From: Klebsiella sp. WP3-W18-ESBL-02
GTDB taxonomy: Bacteria; Pseudomonadota; Gammaproteobacteria; Enterobacterales; Enterobacteriaceae
Length of the DNA: 64,000 nucleotides
Reading direction: 5' to 3'
NCBI RefSeq assembly: GCF_014168815.1
Contig: NZ_AP021972.1
Location: 1,984,001 to 2,048,000, forward strand
In this document: positions 50,646 through 59,293 of the stretch, piece by piece
Layout of the letters: the number at the start of each line of letters is the position of its first letter
Position numbering within the stretch: position 1 is the first letter of the stretch
The notes under the pieces: generated by a model
What the model saw: the letters and a program-made list of their open reading frames with translations, nothing else
Told to the model about the DNA's origin: nothing
Databases searched by the model: none
Position numbers and translations under genes: made by a program

Positions 50646-51149
50646 ATGACCGGTATGACGAATGTAACAAAGCTGGCGGGTGAACCGACAGGGCAGGAAT
50701 TCCTGGTATTTACGCTGGGTAACGAAGAGTACGGCATCGATATTCTGAAGGTGCAGGAGATTCGCGGTTACGATCAGGTCACGCGCATTGCTAACACGCC
50801 CGCGTTTATAAAAGGGGTCACCAACCTGCGCGGCGTGATTGTGCCGATTGTTGACCTGCGGGTGAAGTTCAGCCAGGAAGACGTGGAATATAACGATAAC
50901 ACGGTCGTGATCGTGCTGAATCTCGGCCAGCGCGTGGTGGGTATTGTGGTCGACGGCGTTTCTGACGTGCTGTCGCTGGCGGCGGAGCAGATTCGTCCGG
51001 CGCCGGAGTTTGCCGTGACCCTCTCTACCGAATATCTCACCGGGCTGGGCGCGCTGGGCGATCGCATGCTGATTCTGGTCAATATTGAGAAACTGCTCAA
51101 CAGTGAAGAGATGGCGCTGCTGGACAGCGCAACGATTCACGCCGCCTGA
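50646..51149 (+). CDS. cheW: Chemotaxis coupling protein CheW
   Basis: 167 residues, as in E. coli, with AAAGGTAG upstream. Conserved EFLVFTLGNEEYGIDILKVQEIRGYDQVTRIANTPAFIKGVTNLRGVIVPIVDLRVKF. It links receptors to CheA in signalling arrays. It is the last gene of the motAB-cheAW operon and is followed by two hairpins before the convergent symporter gene. Confidence 0.98.
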   Translation: MTGMTNVTKLAGEPTGQEFLVFTLGNEEYGIDILKVQEIRGYDQVTRIANTPAFIKGVTNLRGVIVPIVDLRVKFSQEDVEYNDNTVVIVLNLGQRVVGIVVDGVSDVLSLAAEQIRPAPEFAVTLSTEYLTGLGALGDRMLILVNIEKLLNSEEMALLDSATIHAA

Positions 51150-51155
51150 TGAGAG

Positions 51156-51187
51156 ACGGGCCCGTCGTATTGTGACGACAGGCCCGT
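51156..51187. terminator. Hairpin after cheW
   Basis: The stem ACGGGCC-CGTCGT pairs with ACGACA-GGCCCGT with one internal mismatch and a 6-base loop, 6 bases after the cheW stop. It lacks a long T run. Confidence 0.6.
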
Positions 51188-51210
51188 TGCTTGCTACACG
51201 GCGATTGTCC

Positions 51211-51236
51211 AGCCAGACCCAGAGGTCTGGCTTTTA
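51211..51236. terminator. Terminator between cheW and the symporter gene
   Basis: A 9-bp stem AGCCAGACC / GGTCTGGCT with a 4-base loop is followed by TTTATTTA. It sits 1 base from the end of the convergent symporter gene. Confidence 0.85.
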
Positions 51237-51237
51237 T

Positions 51238-52500
51238 TTACCCGTTCTGCTGTACCACTTGCGGCTCTTCCTGCGCCAGCAGGCCTTCATTCTGCGACAG
51301 CATGGCCGTCGCGACGCCGTTGCCAAGCACGTTAATCGCCGAACGTCCCATATCGAGGAAATGGTCAATCCCCATCAGCAGCAGGATGCCCGCGACCGGA
51401 ATATTGAAGCTTGGGATGGTGGCTGCCAGCACGACCAGCGCCGAGCGCGGTACCCCGGCAATTCCTTTCGATGCCAGCATCAGCGTCAACATCAGTACCG
51501 CAATCTCAGAGAAGCTGAGGTGGATGTTATACGCCTGAGCAATAAACATTGAGGCGAAGGAACAGTAGACCATCGAGCCCACCAGGTTAAAGGAATAGCC
51601 GATCGGCAGCACGAAGGACACGATATTGCGTGAGCAGCCAAATTTGGTCAGCTGTTCGAGCGTTTTCGGGTAGGCGGCTTCTGAGCTGCTGGTGGTAAAG
51701 GCCACCAGTACCGGATCTTTGAGCATGCTGAGCAGGCGGAAGACTTCTTTTTTCAACACCATATAGCCGATAGCCACCAGTACGCAGCAGGTCAGCACGA
51801 TAGCCACATAGTAGCCGCCGATAAACGAGGCATAGTTAAGCAAAATGCCCAGCCCTTCGGTTGCAATGACCGACGAGATGGCGGCAAAAATGGCCAGCGG
51901 CGCAACGTACATCACGTAACCGGTCACCTTCAGCATAATGTGGGAGACCACGTCCAGCGCGGCAACCAACGGTGCGTTGAACTTCTGACCGAGCGACGCG
52001 CCGCCGATGCCGAAGAACATCGAGAACACCACGATCTGCAAAATCTCGTTATCGGCCATCGCGCCGACGATGCTGGTCGGGATGGTATGCGACAAGAAGC
52101 CTTTCAGGCTCATACCGCTGACGGCCAGACCGGTGTCGACCGTATCTTTCGGTATCGCCAGATTCAGGCCCGCGCCCGGATGCTGTAGGGTGACGATAAA
52201 CAGCCCCACCAGAATCGACAGCACCGATGAGCTGATAAACCAGACCATGGCCTTACCGCCGACGCGGCCAATGGTAGACGTTTCGCCAAGCTTCATGATG
52301 CCGACCGTCAGGGTGCTGAACACCAGCGGTGCAATCACCATTTTAATGAGTCGGAGGAAAATGTCAGTCAGGAGAGTGATGTTGCTGGACCAGACTTCGA
52401 TAGTCTGAGTTGATGCATAAGAATGGATCATTGCGCCGGTGAGAATCCCCGCCAGCATAAAAATCACGATAAAAACCGTGAGTTTGTTTGCGTTTGCCAC
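51238..52500 (-). CDS. Dicarboxylate/amino acid:cation symporter (DAACS/SDF family)
   Basis: 420 residues from GTG 52500, with GGGGTA upstream. DctA/GltP family: membrane helices alternate with the HP1 hairpin serine motif (LVAFTTSSSEAAYPKTLEQLTKFG), then helix 7 SFNLVGSMVYCSFASMFIAQAYN and HP2 SKGIAGVPRSALVVLAATIPSF. Transports acidic amino acids or C4-dicarboxylates with sodium or protons; the exact substrate is unknown. In E. coli K-12, cheW is followed directly by tar; here this leftward gene is inserted between the two chemotaxis operons. Confidence 0.92.
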   Translation of the reverse strand: MANANKLTVFIVIFMLAGILTGAMIHSYASTQTIEVWSSNITLLTDIFLRLIKMVIAPLVFSTLTVGIMKLGETSTIGRVGGKAMVWFISSSVLSILVGLFIVTLQHPGAGLNLAIPKDTVDTGLAVSGMSLKGFLSHTIPTSIVGAMADNEILQIVVFSMFFGIGGASLGQKFNAPLVAALDVVSHIMLKVTGYVMYVAPLAIFAAISSVIATEGLGILLNYASFIGGYYVAIVLTCCVLVAIGYMVLKKEVFRLLSMLKDPVLVAFTTSSSEAAYPKTLEQLTKFGCSRNIVSFVLPIGYSFNLVGSMVYCSFASMFIAQAYNIHLSFSEIAVLMLTLMLASKGIAGVPRSALVVLAATIPSFNIPVAGILLLMGIDHFLDMGRSAINVLGNGVATAMLSQNEGLLAQEEPQVVQQNG

Positions 52501-52714
52501 AAAAAATACCCCGTCAGATTACGAATATGCCCTGCGATGAAAAATGATTTTTTAGTTATGTAATGTCATCAATTCATTCACTACATAAATTGTATGAAAG
52601 CGGGGGGATTTACAACTTTTTTTTATATTTTATAAAAAGCGTTGTGATTCAGTGACTCGCCGGCGCTGCGCTTTCGTGCCCGTGAGGGCGGACGATTTTT
52701 ACCCCGCGCGCGCA

Positions 52715-52741
52715 TAAAGTTTCTATTTGGGATGCCGATAA
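52715..52741 (+). promoter_or_regulatory. Sigma-28 promoter of tar-tap-cheRBYZ
   Basis: TAAAGTTT, 11 bases, GCCGATAA: a perfect match to the sigma-28 consensus, ending 32 bases before the tar ATG. Confidence 0.95.
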
Positions 52742-52773
52742 CACCGAATAACAAGTCATAGAGAAGGTGTTGT

Positions 52774-54426
52774 ATGTTAAACCGTATCCGCGTTGTCACG
52801 CTGCTGATGTTGGTGCTGGTCGTCTTCGCACTTTTGCAGTTGGTCTCCGGAGGATTTCTGTTCTCCTCGCTCCAGCAAAACCAACAAAGCTTTGCGCAAT
52901 CTAACACTCTTCGTACGCAACAGGCTGAACTCACCAAAGCGTGGGATCTGCTGCTGCAAACCCGCATCAACCTGAGCCGGTCCTCGGCGCGGATGATGAT
53001 GGACGCCACTAATCAGCAGAGCAGCGCCAAAACTGAACTGCTGAAGAATGCGCGCACCACGCTTGCGCAGGCGGACAGCCATTTTGCCCGCTTCAGCGCG
53101 CTGCCGGCGCAGGCAGAAATGCACGATGCCAGCGCCCAGGTGAGCGCCGCGTATCAACGTTATTTTGCTGCGTTACAGGAGCTGGTGGGCTTCCTGGAGG
53201 CCGGCAATATGGACGCCTATTTTGCCCAGCCGACGCAGGGGATGCAGAACGCGATGGGCGAAGCCATGAACCAGTACGCTTCGCAAAGCGAAGCGCTCTA
53301 CCAGCGCGCCTTTACCACCAGCAGCAGCGACTACCAGATAGCTCGCTGGCAGCTGGCGATTCTGGCCGTGGTGCTGGTGATTGTGGTGGTTGGCGCCTGG
53401 TTTGGTATTCGCGCCATTTTACTTAAGCCGCTGGCTGCGGTAATGGGGCACATCCGGCAGATTGCCGCCGGGGATCTGACGCCGCGTCTGAGCCTGCGCG
53501 GGCGCAACGAAATTACCGAACTGGCTGACACCGTGACGCATATGCAGAGCTCGCTGATTGATACGGTGACCCATGTGCGTGAAGGGGCGGTGGCTATCTA
53601 TCACGGCACCAGCGAAATTGCGGCGGGCAATAACGACCTGTCTTCTCGCACCGAGCAACAGTCGGCTGCGCTGGAAGAAACGGCGGCCAGCATGGAACAG
53701 CTGACGGCTACGGTGAAACAGAACGCCGAAAATGCCCGTCAGGCATCCCATCTGGCACAGAGCGCTTCCGAGACCGCTCTGCACGGCGGCAGCGTCGTCA
53801 ACGGCGTGGTCAACACCATGCACGAGATTGCCGCCAGCTCGCAAAAAATTTCCGACATTACCGGCGTCATTGACGGCATTGCTTTCCAGACCAACATTCT
53901 GGCGCTGAACGCTGCCGTCGAAGCGGCGCGTGCGGGCGAACAGGGACGCGGTTTTGCGGTGGTGGCCGGTGAGGTACGTAACCTCGCCAGCCGCAGCGCA
54001 CAGGCGGCAAAAGAGATCAAAGCGCTGATTGAAGACTCGGTCTCCCGCGTCGAAACCGGCTCCGCGCAGGTGGAAACCGCTGGGGAAACGATGACCGATA
54101 TCGTTAACGCGGTGACGCGCGTGACCGACATCATGGGCGAAATCGCCTCGGCCTCTGACGAGCAGAGCCGCGGTATCGACCAGGTGGCGATCGCGGTTGC
54201 CGAGATGGACAGCGTCACGCAGCAAAACGCCTCGTTGGTGGAAGAGTCCGCCTCGGCCGCCGCGGCGCTGGAAGAGCAGGCTGAGCGCCTGAATCAGGCC
54301 GTCGCCGCCTTTCGTTTAAACGCTGCCGCACACAGCAGCGCGCCAGCCTCGTCACCGGCGGCGCGCGCGTTGGTCGCGAACAAACGCCAGGCGTCGGTCG
54401 CCGAAAGCAACTGGGAAACCTTTTAA
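52774..54426 (+). CDS. tar: Methyl-accepting chemotaxis protein Tar (aspartate receptor)
   Basis: 550 residues. First membrane helix at about 7-30, periplasmic four-helix sensor to about 190, second helix at about 190-212, then HAMP, methylation helices and the conserved hairpin tip (GIAFQTNILALNAAVEAARAGEQGRGFAVVAGEVRNLA). Aspartate ligands R64, R69 and R73 are at the E. coli Tar positions (LLQTRINLSRSSARMMM). The C-terminus ends NWETF, the tether for CheR and CheB. This supports aspartate sensing. It is the first gene of the second chemotaxis operon. Confidence 0.95.
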   Translation: MLNRIRVVTLLMLVLVVFALLQLVSGGFLFSSLQQNQQSFAQSNTLRTQQAELTKAWDLLLQTRINLSRSSARMMMDATNQQSSAKTELLKNARTTLAQADSHFARFSALPAQAEMHDASAQVSAAYQRYFAALQELVGFLEAGNMDAYFAQPTQGMQNAMGEAMNQYASQSEALYQRAFTTSSSDYQIARWQLAILAVVLVIVVVGAWFGIRAILLKPLAAVMGHIRQIAAGDLTPRLSLRGRNEITELADTVTHMQSSLIDTVTHVREGAVAIYHGTSEIAAGNNDLSSRTEQQSAALEETAASMEQLTATVKQNAENARQASHLAQSASETALHGGSVVNGVVNTMHEIAASSQKISDITGVIDGIAFQTNILALNAAVEAARAGEQGRGFAVVAGEVRNLASRSAQAAKEIKALIEDSVSRVETGSAQVETAGETMTDIVNAVTRVTDIMGEIASASDEQSRGIDQVAIAVAEMDSVTQQNASLVEESASAAAALEEQAERLNQAVAAFRLNAAAHSSAPASSPAARALVANKRQASVAESNWETF

Positions 54427-54464
54427 TTTTATCCGCGGTCCAGGCCGCCTTTAGGAGTGTGGTG

Positions 54465-56069
54465 ATGCTTTATCGTATTCGAATCTCTACCACGTTGTTT
54501 CTGATTTTAATTATCTGCGGCATTTTGCAGATTGGCAGTAACGGACTCTCTTTCTGGGCCTTTCGCGACGGACAAAACAACATTTATCAGGTTGAACAAA
54601 GCAGCCAGCAGCTGAACACACTGACGGAATCGCGCGCTGCGATGCTGCAGGCCAGCACCATGCTGAACAAAGCGGGCACCCTGACGGCGCTGAGCTATCC
54701 GCCTGGTGAAGTGCGCAGCATGATCGACGACGTCAAACAGAATCTCTCGCAGGGCGATGCGCTGTTTAAGGGGTTTATGGCGCTGCCGTTGATGAGTGAG
54801 CACGACAAAACGCTGCAGGCGGCAACCGCAACGGCGTTTACCAACTGGCACGAGATGCTGGCGCATCAGGTCGCCTGGCTTGAGAACAACCAGCTGGCGG
54901 AGTTTGTCGCCGCACCGGTGCAAAAAACCCAGGATCAGTTTGACGGTGAGTACCAGAACTGGCGTAAGAACATTGACGGCTACGTTGCTGCCGCCGAACG
55001 TGAAAGCCAGAACGATTACACGCGCTCGACGATGATGTTTATTGCGATGGTCGTCATTTCAGTGCTCATTACCGTGGGTGCGCTGTGGTGGGTTCGCCAT
55101 ATGGTGGTGCGACCGCTGGCGATTATCAGCCACCACTTTGAAAGCATTGCGAAAGGCAACCTGGCGCGTCCGATTGCGGTCTACGGCAAGAACGAAATCA
55201 GCGCCATCTTTGCCGGGCTGAAGGCCATGCAGCACTCGCTGCGTGACACCGTCAGGGAAGTGCGTCAGGGCAGCTACGCCATGCACACCGGGATCTCGGA
55301 AATTGCCGCAGGCAACAACGATCTGTCTGCGCGGACTGAACAGCAGGCGGCCTCGCTGGCGGAAACGGCGGCCAGCATGGAACAGCTGACCGCAACGGTA
55401 AGCCAGAACGCCGACAACGCCCGCCAGGCGTCTCACCTCGCGCACGGCGCGGCAGATACCGCCAGGCGCGGCGGAGAACAGGCAAATCATGTGGCGCAGA
55501 CGATGCATAACATTGCCACCAGCTCGAAGAAAATCAGCGACATTATTAGCGTTATTGACGGTATTGCCTTCCAGACCAATATTCTGGCGCTGAACGCCGC
55601 CGTGGAGGCTGCGCGTGCCGGTGAGCAGGGTCGCGGTTTTGCCGTGGTAGCCGGGGAGGTGCGCAACCTCGCTAGCCGCAGCGCCCAGGCGGCGAAAGAA
55701 ATTAAAGTGCTGATCGAAGAGTCGGTTGCCCGCGTACAGGAAGGTTCCACGCTGGTGGAAACCTCGGCCAGTACGATGAGTGAGATCGTGCAGTCGGTGA
55801 CCCGAGTGAACGACATCATGGGCGAAATTGCTTCCGCCTCGGATGAACAACGCCGCGGCATTGAACAGGTGGCGCAGGCGGTCAGCCAGATGGATCAGGT
55901 GACGCAGCAAAACGCCGCGCTGGTGGAAGAGGGGGCCGCGGCCACCGAACAGCTGGCCGGGCAGGCCGATCGCTTAACGACCGTGGTTTCCGTATTTGAA
56001 CTTGAAGAAGTGAAGGCGGCGGTGGCGCGTGAAAACGTTACGCCGGCCGCGATACCCGCTGTTTCCTGA
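54465..56069 (+). CDS. tap: Methyl-accepting chemotaxis protein Tap-like
   Basis: 534 residues from ATG 54465, placed 7 bases after TAGGAG; two GTG codons just before it are not needed. The N-terminus MLYRIRISTTLFLILIICGILQIGSNGLSFWAFRDGQNN closely matches E. coli Tap, as do ALSYPPGEVRSM and the HAMP region. The signalling tip is standard. It lacks the NWETF tail, ending AIPAVS, so it depends on Tar or Tsr for efficient methylation. Tap senses dipeptides through DppA and pyrimidines; the sensor domain is moderately divergent, so the ligand is inferred. Confidence 0.9.
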   Translation: MLYRIRISTTLFLILIICGILQIGSNGLSFWAFRDGQNNIYQVEQSSQQLNTLTESRAAMLQASTMLNKAGTLTALSYPPGEVRSMIDDVKQNLSQGDALFKGFMALPLMSEHDKTLQAATATAFTNWHEMLAHQVAWLENNQLAEFVAAPVQKTQDQFDGEYQNWRKNIDGYVAAAERESQNDYTRSTMMFIAMVVISVLITVGALWWVRHMVVRPLAIISHHFESIAKGNLARPIAVYGKNEISAIFAGLKAMQHSLRDTVREVRQGSYAMHTGISEIAAGNNDLSARTEQQAASLAETAASMEQLTATVSQNADNARQASHLAHGAADTARRGGEQANHVAQTMHNIATSSKKISDIISVIDGIAFQTNILALNAAVEAARAGEQGRGFAVVAGEVRNLASRSAQAAKEIKVLIEESVARVQEGSTLVETSASTMSEIVQSVTRVNDIMGEIASASDEQRRGIEQVAQAVSQMDQVTQQNAALVEEGAAATEQLAGQADRLTTVVSVFELEEVKAAVARENVTPAAIPAVS

Positions 56070-56092
56070 ATGATGTGATGTAAGAAGGCGCT

Positions 56093-56959
56093 ATGACTGT
56101 ATCTCTGCCAAATGGGCAATCGCAATTACTGAGCCAGCTGACGCAGCGCCTGACGCTCACCGACGCGCAGTTTCGTCGGATATGTCAACTGATCTACCAG
56201 CGCGCCGGGATCGTGCTGGCCGATCACAAGCGTGACATGGTTTACAACCGTCTGGTGCGGCGTCTGCGGACGCTGAACCTGGATGATTTTGGTCATTACC
56301 TGGGGCAACTGGAGGCCAACGGCGACAGCGCGGAATGGCAGGCGTTTATTAACTCGCTGACCACCAACCTGACGGCGTTCTTCCGCGAGGCGCACCACTT
56401 CCCGACGCTCGCCGAACATGCCGCGCGTCGGCAGGGGGAGTACCGGGTGTGGAGCGCTGCGGCGTCGACCGGGGAAGAGCCGTACTCCATCGCCATTACC
56501 CTGGCCGATACCCTGGGTACCGCGCCGGGCCGCTGGAAAGTGTATGCCAGCGATATCGATACCGAAGTGCTGGAAAAAGCGCAGAGCGGCATTTATCGCA
56601 TGGACGAGCTGAAAACGCTCTCTCAGCAGCAGCTGCAGCGTTATTTCATGCGCGGGACCGGGCCGCACTCCGGACTGGTCCGGGTGCGTAACGAGCTGGC
56701 GAACTACGTGGATTTCAGCACGCTGAACTTGCTCAATACCCACTATAACGTTCCCGGTCCGTTCGATGCGATCTTCTGCCGTAATGTGATGATCTATTTT
56801 GATAAAACTACGCAGCAGGAGATCCTCAAGCGTTTTGTGTCCCTGCTGAAACCGGACGGATTATTGTTTGCCGGTCATTCAGAGAACTTTAGCCATCTCT
56901 CCCGTGAGTTCAGCCTGCGTGGACAGACGTTCTATGCGCTAAGTAAGGGAAGAGCATGA
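56093..56959 (+). CDS. cheR: Chemotaxis methyltransferase CheR
   Basis: 288 residues (E. coli 286). The N-terminal helical domain (DAQFRRICQLIYQRAGIVLADHKRDMVYNRLVRRLR) is followed by the SAM-binding fold with YRVWSAAASTGEEPYSIAI and FDAIFCRNVMIYFD. It methylates receptor glutamates. It overlaps cheB by 4 bases. Confidence 0.98.
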   Translation: MTVSLPNGQSQLLSQLTQRLTLTDAQFRRICQLIYQRAGIVLADHKRDMVYNRLVRRLRTLNLDDFGHYLGQLEANGDSAEWQAFINSLTTNLTAFFREAHHFPTLAEHAARRQGEYRVWSAAASTGEEPYSIAITLADTLGTAPGRWKVYASDIDTEVLEKAQSGIYRMDELKTLSQQQLQRYFMRGTGPHSGLVRVRNELANYVDFSTLNLLNTHYNVPGPFDAIFCRNVMIYFDKTTQQEILKRFVSLLKPDGLLFAGHSENFSHLSREFSLRGQTFYALSKGRA

Positions 56960-58005
56960 GTAAAATCAGGGTGTTATCCGTTGATGACTCGGCGCTGATG
57001 CGCCAGATCATGACGGAAATCATTAACAGCCACGACGATATGGAAATGGTCGCTACCGCGCCGGATCCGCTGGTGGCGCGCGATCTGATTAAAAAATTCA
57101 ATCCGGATGTGCTGACGCTGGACGTCGAAATGCCGCGCATGGACGGCCTGGACTTTCTCGAGAAGCTGATGCGTCTGCGGCCGATGCCGGTGGTCATGGT
57201 GTCTTCGTTGACCGGTAAAGGCTCGGAGGTAACGCTGCGCGCGCTTGAGCTGGGGGCGGTGGACTTTGTCACCAAACCGCAGCTGGGCATTCGTGAGGGG
57301 ATGCTGGCCTACAGCGAAACCATTGCTGAGAAGGTGCGCGCCGCCTCGCGTGCGCGCATTAGCGCCCACAAACCGCTGGCCGCGCCGGTGGCGATCAAGT
57401 CTGGCCCGCTGCTGAGCTCCGAAAAGCTGATTGCGATCGGTGCGTCAACCGGCGGTACTGAAGCTATTCGTCATGTACTCCAGCCGCTGCCGCTCTCCAG
57501 CCCGGCGCTGCTGATCACGCAGCATATGCCGCCGGGCTTTACCCGTTCATTTGCCGAGCGTCTCAATAAGCTGTGCCAAATCACGGTTAAAGAGGCGGAA
57601 GACGGCGAGCGCGTCCTGCCGGGTCATGCCTATATTGCGCCGGGCGATAAGCATATGGAGCTGGCGCGCAGCGGGGCGAACTATCAAATCAAAATTCACG
57701 ACGGGCCGCCGGTTAATCGCCATCGCCCGTCGGTTGATGTGCTGTTTCATTCGGTCGCGAAGCACGCGGGGCGCAACGCCGTAGGGGTGATCCTCACCGG
57801 CATGGGCAACGACGGTGCGGCCGGGATGCACGCGATGTACCAGGCCGGAGCCTGGACCATCGCGCAGAATGAAGCCAGTTGTGTGGTGTTCGGCATGCCG
57901 CGCGAGGCCATCAATACCGGTGGCGTCAGCGAAGTGGTCGATCTTAGCCAGGTAAGCCAGCAGATGCTGGCGAAAATCAGTGCCGGACAGGCAATACGTA
58001 TTTGA
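56956..58005 (+). CDS. cheB: Chemotaxis methylesterase/response regulator CheB
   Basis: 349 residues, as in E. coli. Receiver domain with D56 (LTLDVEMPRMDGL). The C-terminal methylesterase has the catalytic Ser in IGASTGGTEAIRHVL, His in ITQHMPPGFT and Asp in GMGNDGAAGM. It removes methyl groups and deamidates receptor glutamines when phosphorylated by CheA. The operon continues 17 bases later with cheY. Confidence 0.98.
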   Translation: MSKIRVLSVDDSALMRQIMTEIINSHDDMEMVATAPDPLVARDLIKKFNPDVLTLDVEMPRMDGLDFLEKLMRLRPMPVVMVSSLTGKGSEVTLRALELGAVDFVTKPQLGIREGMLAYSETIAEKVRAASRARISAHKPLAAPVAIKSGPLLSSEKLIAIGASTGGTEAIRHVLQPLPLSSPALLITQHMPPGFTRSFAERLNKLCQITVKEAEDGERVLPGHAYIAPGDKHMELARSGANYQIKIHDGPPVNRHRPSVDVLFHSVAKHAGRNAVGVILTGMGNDGAAGMHAMYQAGAWTIAQNEASCVVFGMPREAINTGGVSEVVDLSQVSQQMLAKISAGQAIRI

Positions 58006-58022
58006 ATCAGGAGTATTATTTT

Positions 58023-58412
58023 ATGGCGGATAAAGAGCTTAAGTTTTTGGTTGTGGATGACTTTTCCACCATGCGTCGTATCGTGCGCAACCTGTTAAAG
58101 GAACTGGGATTTAACAACGTTGAAGAGGCAGAAGACGGCGTGGATGCGCTGAATAAACTGCAGGCGGGCGGCTTTGGTTTTGTCATCTCTGACTGGAACA
58201 TGCCGAACATGGATGGCCTGGAGCTGCTGAAAACGATCCGCGCCGACGGTGGGATGGCGGCAATGCCGGTGCTGATGGTCACGGCAGAAGCGAAGAAAGA
58301 GAACATCATTGCCGCCGCGCAGGCCGGGGCCAGCGGATACGTGGTGAAGCCGTTCACTGCGGCGACGCTGGAAGAGAAGCTGAACAAGATCTTCGAGAAA
58401 CTGGGCATGTGA
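58023..58412 (+). CDS. cheY: Chemotaxis response regulator CheY
   Basis: 129 residues from ATG 58023 (MADKELKFLVVDDFSTMRRIVRNLLKELGF), as in E. coli, with CAGGAG upstream. D12, D13 and D57 (VISDWNMP), T87 (MVTAEAKK) and K109 (VVKPF) form the receiver active site. CheY-P binds FliM and FliN to trigger clockwise rotation. An upstream in-frame start would lie within cheB and is not used. Confidence 0.98.
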   Translation: MADKELKFLVVDDFSTMRRIVRNLLKELGFNNVEEAEDGVDALNKLQAGGFGFVISDWNMPNMDGLELLKTIRADGGMAAMPVLMVTAEAKKENIIAAAQAGASGYVVKPFTAATLEEKLNKIFEKLGM

Positions 58413-58422
58413 GGTGACGAAC

Positions 58423-59067
58423 ATGATGCATTCTTCCATCAAGCCCGGCGATGACCACTCCGCCGCGGATATTATCAGCCGTATCGGCAATCTGACCCGC
58501 ATGCTGCGCGATAGCCTGCGCGAGCTGGGGTTGGATCAGGCGATTGCGGAAGCGGCCGAAGCGATACCCGACGCGCGTGACCGTCTGGACTATGTTGTGC
58601 AGATGACCGCGCAGGCTGCGGAGCGCGCGCTGAACAGCGTCGAAGCCTCGCAGCCGCATCAGGATGAAATGGAAAAAGGCGCCAAAGCCTTGACCAAGCG
58701 CTGGGACGCGTGGTTTGAAAATCCGATTGAATTGTCCGACGCGCGTGAACTGGTGAGCGATACCCGCCAGTATCTTGGCGAGGTGCCGGAGCATACCAGC
58801 TTTACGAACGCCCAACTGCTCGAAATCATGATGGCGCAGGATTTCCAGGACCTGACCGGTCAGGTTATCAAGCGCATGATGGACGTTATCCAGGAAATTG
58901 AGCGCCAGTTGTTGATGGTGCTGCTGGAGAACATTCCGGAGCAGGGCGCGCGGCCAAAACGCGAAAACGACAGTCTGCTCAACGGGCCGCAGGTTGACAC
59001 CTCAAAAGCCGGCGTCGTTGCCAGCCAGGATCAGGTGGACGATCTGCTCGATAGCCTGGGCTTCTAA
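58423..59067 (+). CDS. cheZ: CheY-P phosphatase CheZ
   Basis: 214 residues from ATG 58423 (MMHSSIKPGDDHSAADI), as in E. coli, with GAGGTGA upstream. The long four-helix bundle carries the catalytic Gln in MMAQDFQDLTGQVIKRMMDVI. The C-terminal CheY-binding peptide ASQDQVDDLLDSLGF is intact. It is the last gene of the operon and is followed by REP-type repeats. Confidence 0.97.
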   Translation: MMHSSIKPGDDHSAADIISRIGNLTRMLRDSLRELGLDQAIAEAAEAIPDARDRLDYVVQMTAQAAERALNSVEASQPHQDEMEKGAKALTKRWDAWFENPIELSDARELVSDTRQYLGEVPEHTSFTNAQLLEIMMAQDFQDLTGQVIKRMMDVIQEIERQLLMVLLENIPEQGARPKRENDSLLNGPQVDTSKAGVVASQDQVDDLLDSLGF

Positions 59068-59073
59068 TCGCGC

Positions 59074-59172
59074 TGTCCGGGCCTACCGATAAGCATATCG
59101 CTGTAGGCCCGGCAGACGCCAAAAAACACACATATCTGTAGGCCGGATAAGGCGTTTACGCCGCTATCCGGC
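59074..59172. repeat. REP/BIME-type palindromic elements between cheZ and flhB
   Basis: Two palindromic units. The first pairs CGGGCCTAC (59078) with GTAGGCCCG (59103). The second, 59142..59172, begins GCCGGATAAGGCG and ends CGCTATCCGGC, matching the enterobacterial REP consensus GCCGGAT.AGGCG. Such elements stabilise upstream mRNA ends and bind gyrase, IHF or polymerase I. They lie within about 10 bases of the cheZ stop. Confidence 0.85.
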
Positions 59173-59196
59173 AATATACGCGGATACCCATCAATA

Positions 59197-59239
59197 AACG
59201 CCCGAATTCCTTCACTTTCATTCCGCTATTCGTCCTATT
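59197..59239. promoter_or_regulatory. Candidate FlhDC box of flhBAE
   Basis: The right half CGCTATTCGTCCTATT matches the reverse half-site at about 12 of 16 positions. The left half AACGCCCGAATTCCTT, 11 bases before it, matches at about 8. E. coli flhBA is a class 2 operon, so a site is expected in this 225-base gap. Confidence 0.5.
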
Positions 59240-59293
59240 GGCAACGCGCCGCATCGAGATAATACTCGCGACCGTATTTTCGAGAGTGATGCC

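Noticed and set aside
53419..54225. Long antisense frame in tar, with a similar one in tap (55059-55910)
   Set aside because: The two resemble each other only because tar and tap share the conserved signalling domain; not independent genes.
52774..56069. Tandem repeat between tar and tap
   Set aside because: The shared segments are the conserved HAMP-proximal and signalling regions of two paralogous receptors, not a mobile or recent repeat.
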